NCBI GenBank assembly: GCA_037951105.1 | Contig: JBAMJV010008492.1 | Span: 1-64,000, forward strand | Reading direction: 5' to 3' | DNA length: 64,000 bases | Source of the DNA: Echinarachnius parma | Lineage: Eukaryota; Echinodermata; Echinoidea; Clypeasteroida; Echinarachniidae | In this document: positions 60,653 through 64,000 of the stretch, in pieces | How positions within the stretch are numbered: position 1 is the first letter of the stretch | Layout: the number at the start of each line of letters is the position of its first letter | Translations under genes and position numbers: made by a program | The notes under the pieces: generated by a model | The model's input: the letters and a program-made list of their open reading frames with translations, nothing else | Told to the model about the DNA's origin: nothing | Databases searched by the model: none

Positions 60653-61709
60653 ACACTGGTAAAATACTCATGTATTCAAACTGGTTGGTTAAAATAAATA
60701 ACCAATCATTAGTTAAAGTGACATGGTTGATTAAAAATGGTGTTTGTTAAAGATCGTTCCGCATACGTTGGTTAAAGATTATGTGGAATTACCGCCGTTC
60801 GAAGTTGGTTAAAAGTTTTGAACATGTGACATAAAATTAGCCAATGAGAAACAAGGAATCGCAGTAATATTATTTCGGCTATAATTAAGCATCGTGGAAG
60901 CTGTAACAGAAAGACTCAAGCAGTTGGGTTTTGAATTCCTTATTAAAGTGTTTGCAGGTAAGCCAAACAAATATTTACTATACCAATCTATTGGCTAATT
61001 TTTATAGTACATTGAAACCGTTAAAATTCACACAATATGTTGAATAATGTGTTAAAATCGCCGTGACGTGGACCGCCAATTCCCCCATGCAGCCCCGGCA
61101 AATTCCCAGTGATTGCTGCGTGCATGCAGCACCTGCCAGCCCGGGACGAGTCGGGACTAGTCTGCATCAGCATTACGGTACATCATTACCAGGCAGGGAA
61201 TCGGCAATCATAATGGCGTAATGTATTCCTGTTTTGATTGGAATCTTAAGTGTACAGTATCTTTCTGCTGTAGGATTGCTAAACCATATGTATCCATTGT
61301 ATTTTTGCAAAAATGATCTTTCACTTCCACTTCCACAACATAGCAATCACCCTACCATTTCTCAATATTCAAAATATTGTGGGAATTTTTAACGGTTTCA
61401 AATGTATTATTAAAATTGATCAGTACACAGAAAAAAAAATCTGAGTCAATGACTCACTTAGGTGAGTCTTTAGTTTGTCCGTGTAGCGACACGTTTTTTT
61501 TCTTTTACTGAGTCTTCTTACCCACACATACCGAGTTTTGTGGGGTAAAAGTGGTGGGAAATAAAAATAATTATTTATGTTAATTGAACAGTTGCTTATA
61601 CGGATTGAACATAAGCCTAAACCTATCACCTTATCAACCTTAACCTAAACTTAAACCTATCACCCTATCATCCTACCGACAATTGTTATTATCGGTTCAA
61701 TATGTATAT

Positions 61710-61815
61710 ATACACATCTTCTTGATATGCTTGTTTAATAATGGTTAGTGTTTGCAGGGAGTTGATATTGAAATAATAAGCCTTCCATTCATATTCATTA
61801 CACTATATACAGGTG
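61710..61815. repeat. Direct repeat, first copy (second at 62040-62140)
   Basis: Both copies share TCTTCTTGATATGC, AATGGTTAGTG, TGCAGGGAGTTGAT and AATAATWAGCCTT in order and end near CACTATA. They are about 335 bp apart. Confidence 0.65.
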
Positions 61816-62132
61816 TTATTTATATTTGGTATATATTATATACAACATAAAAGACACGAATAACAATATTTTCAATATGAATAATTACAAAAAGAAAAAA
61901 AACAAATTTTATATTTTACATTTCACTTACCATTGTTTATGATCTATCATACATAGGCCGATAGCAATGGGAAAGCGTGGGGATCGATTATGGAGCCAGC
62001 ATGTGCTGCCCACATGGGCCCCATCGGTTCACTGTTATCCAACACCTCTTCTTGATATGCGTGATGTATAATGGTTAGTGTATGCAGGGAGTTGATTCCG
62101 AAATAATTAGCCTTGAATTATAGTCATAACAC

Positions 62133-62175
62133 TATACAGGGTGGCCCCCCCAAATAACGGAACGAGGCACTTCCC
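62133..62175. repeat. Solo mariner-like terminus
   Basis: TATACAGGGTGGCC, then AAATAACGGAACG, resembles the terminus of the element at 8200-8418. No opposite end was found, so it is a truncated copy. Confidence 0.55.
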
Positions 62176-63039
62176 AAAACAAAGTCCAAAGACTCACTAA
62201 AAATGTAACATTCGTTATTGTGAGTCTTTTGACTCAGTAAAAGATGTGAGTCAGAAGACTCTCCCGCAAGTGAGTCAGATGACTCAAAATTAATGCAAAA
62301 TGTGTCACAATATCGAGCTGTGCTTCTGACTCAGCATAAGCAAAAATGAGTCAAAACGTGAAGCTGACTCGTTTATAACACAATACCGTGTCACATAGAA
62401 CGATGTCAAGTGAGTCATCTGTTGTGTTACTCATTTGTTTAAATTAAGGTGAGTCATTTGTGACTCATGAGGTCTAAAAGTGAGTCAGAATGGCAATGAC
62501 TCACACAATATTGCGTTTAATGAGTCAAAGTACTCGGCATTATTTTTGTGTGTAGAATGGTATTGTAAATTTTGCTTGGCTTACCTGCAAACAATTGTTG
62601 GATGGATAACAAAATTAACCAACAGTTGTTTACGTAGATACAAATGTAAGCAACTGTTGGTTACTTTTATTAACCAACCAGGGTTGGTTAAAAGTATTTA
62701 TCAAAAATTTGGTTTAAGTTTTAGATAAATAGTTGGTTATATTTGTAACCAACTAAGGTTGATTAAAAATAGTTAACAAATAATTAGTTAGTTTTAATAT
62801 AACCAACTAGCTTTGATTTAAACATATTTAACAAATAATTAGTTAAAGTTTTAATAAATTTAATAGTTGGTTAGACTTGTAACCAACTAGGGTTGGTTAA
62901 TCTGTTAACCAAGAGTTGGTCGGTTCACCTGGAAACCAACTGTTGGTTAACATTTTTTTGAGAGTGTTGGATAAGCAGCTTTGGACATATTTTGTATTAA
63001 GGTTTGCCCTAAGCGAACTCCACAGAGTTGAGAGAAATT

Positions 63040-63185
63040 GTCTTGGGGGTAATTGGGGGGTAATTGTCCTAGGGGGGTAATTGTCCGGGTGGTAGTTGTC
63101 CGGGGGTAATTGTCCTAGGGGGGTAGTTGTCCGGGGGTAATCGTCCGGGTGGTGGTTGTCCAGGGGGTAGTAGTCCTGGAGCCAT
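63040..63185. repeat. GGGGTAATTGTCC minisatellite
   Basis: About eight degenerate units of 15-20 bp on the pattern GGGGGTAATTGTCCTAGG or GTCCGGGTGGTAGTT. Confidence 0.75.
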
Positions 63186-63525
63186 CATAATCATTGCATC
63201 ATGGTCACCATCTTCATCATCATCACCATCATCACCATCACCACCACCACCACATCATCATCCTAATCACCATCATCATCAACAACATCTTTCATCCTCA
63301 TCACCATCATCATCATTGCATCATGGTCGGTCACCATCTTCATCATCATCATCATCATCATCATCACTACCACCATCATCATCATTGCGTCACGGTCACC
63401 ATCTTTATCATCATCACCATCATCATCCTAATCACCATCATCATCTTGATCATCATCATCATAATCATTGCATCATGGTCACCATCTTCATCATCATCAC
63501 CATCACCATCATACCACTCGCAACA
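63186..63525. repeat. (ATC)n/(CAC)n compound satellite
   Basis: CATCATCACC repeats with three or four recurrences of TTGCATCATGGTCACC at roughly 130-150 bp. The Ser/His-rich frames over it are repeat translations, not genes. Confidence 0.85.
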
Positions 63526-63543
63526 GTAATAAGAAGGGCTTGG

Positions 63544-63690
63544 TACGAACAGTCACGTTCACGTCACGTTCACGTCACGTTCAGGTTCTGTACCTTTTGT
63601 GAAACAGGTCACCCAAATCTACGAACAGTCACGTTCACGTCACGTTCAGGTTCTGTACCTTTTGTGAAACAGGTCACCCAAATCTACGAA
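63544..63690. repeat. Tandem repeat of about 70-75 bp, two units
   Basis: Each unit contains ACGAACAGTCACGTTCACG, GTTCAGGTTCTGTACC and GTGAAACAGGTCACCC. The first unit has an extra CACGTCACGTT. Confidence 0.8.
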
Positions 63691-63880
63691 GTGTAGGGTA
63701 ACGTGACCCAACAATTTGTTGACCTGCTATATGCAATCTACGAAAGCTCACGTAAATTGCCGCTGGCGTTTTAAAAAATTACGTAAATTGTCATTGAGAA
63801 GAGACTAATGGCAATATAGCTGGTTCAGGGCGAAGATGTCGTATAGATTATGTGAAATGAATGAAACAAAATGTACCATT

Positions 63881-64000
63881 CATAGGCGTACCCATGGGGG
63901 CGGGTTGGGGGGGTTTGTACCAGAAAAATACTGTTTTGGCTGTTTTTAATTCACTCCAAATATCTACAGCTAACCCCCCCCCCCCCCCCCCCCCCCGCTC
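63881..64000. mobile_element. hAT-type MITE, left end only (cut by window edge)
   Basis: It starts CATAGGCGTACCCATGGGGG, matching the inverted terminus of the element at 1597-1911. It continues with a TACCAGAAAAATACTGTTTTGG stretch that resembles that element's interior and ends in a C-run. The far end lies outside the window. Confidence 0.6.

Larger units (their letters stand above)
61426..62552. mobile_element. TA-flanked inverted-repeat element rich in TGAGTCA (inner)
   Basis: The ends CACAGAAAAA and TTTTTGTGTG are inverted, with TA on both sides (61424-61425 and 62553-62554), as for mariner-like MITEs. About 14 TGAGTCA/TGACTCA 7-mers are present: two near the left end and twelve between about 62230 and 62530. 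It is non-coding. It also holds a ~100-bp direct repeat and a lone mariner-like terminus. Confidence 0.6.
60653..62966. mobile_element. Inverted-repeat element with GGTTGGTTA arrays (outer)
   Basis: It starts CACTCTCAAAA and ends TTTTTTGAGAGTG. Both sides are rich in GGTTGGTTAA and TTAACCAAC words, often as short palindromes. They are dense at 62590-62950 and weaker at 60680-60820. A second element (61426-62552) is nested inside. The target duplication could not be fixed. Confidence 0.6.

Noticed and set aside
63127-63696. 189-codon Ser/His/Pro-rich frame
   Set aside because: A product of the ATC/CAC satellite followed by a tandem repeat. There is no conserved protein feature.

Overview
The window is animal (metazoan) repeat-rich DNA. 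I found no convincing host protein-coding gene. Every long reading frame belongs to a retrotransposon: LINE endonuclease/reverse transcriptase, or a Penelope-like reverse transcriptase/GIY-YIG. The base composition, CA/GT, GAT and AAT microsatellites, L2-type LINE 3' ends, a Penelope-like element and abundant miniature inverted-repeat elements suggest a marine invertebrate, possibly an echinoderm or other deuterostome. The sequence alone does not fix the species.

Layout. 1-8.7 kb: a short hAT-type element (1597-1911), two near-identical 769-bp inverted-repeat elements rich in CACGTG motifs (3424-4192, 6201-6968), an AT-rich palindrome array, a GT-rich satellite and a mariner-like MITE nested in a palindrome. 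8.75-11.75 kb: an almost intact LINE interrupted by one TAG. 12.8-14.6 kb: a 628-bp retrozyme/TRIM-like element with direct terminal repeats, and a foldback element whose arms are 16-bp tandem repeats. 15.3-38.8 kb: the core of the window, three copies (A inverted, B and C direct) of a 6.2-6.5 kb unit with hAT-like termini. Each copy has its own perfect 8-bp target duplication and carries the same already-dead LINE as cargo. TTAA-type and foldback elements lie between them. 40.8-45.7 kb: two further LINE remnants. 47-50 kb: a tandem repeat, a TTAA-flanked MITE and a tRNA-like SINE head. 51.15-60.34 kb: an L2-clade LINE split by a 6.4-kb Penelope-like insertion. That insertion contains a hammerhead-ribozyme motif, three copies of a highly structured ~355-bp repeat and an array of small hairpins, and it is itself split by a 3.4-kb foldback element. 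60.6-63 kb: two nested inverted-repeat elements, the inner one packed with TGAGTCA sites. 63-64 kb: minisatellites and the edge of a second hAT-type element.

The main result is the composite hAT-like unit. Two flanking hAT-type ends appear to have moved everything between them, including a LINE, as one block at least three times. The second is the Penelope-like insertion, whose non-coding part looks like a set of structured RNA modules. Both are read directly from repeat ends, target duplications and base pairing. The superfamily names are inferences from termini and duplication length, because no transposase is encoded here.
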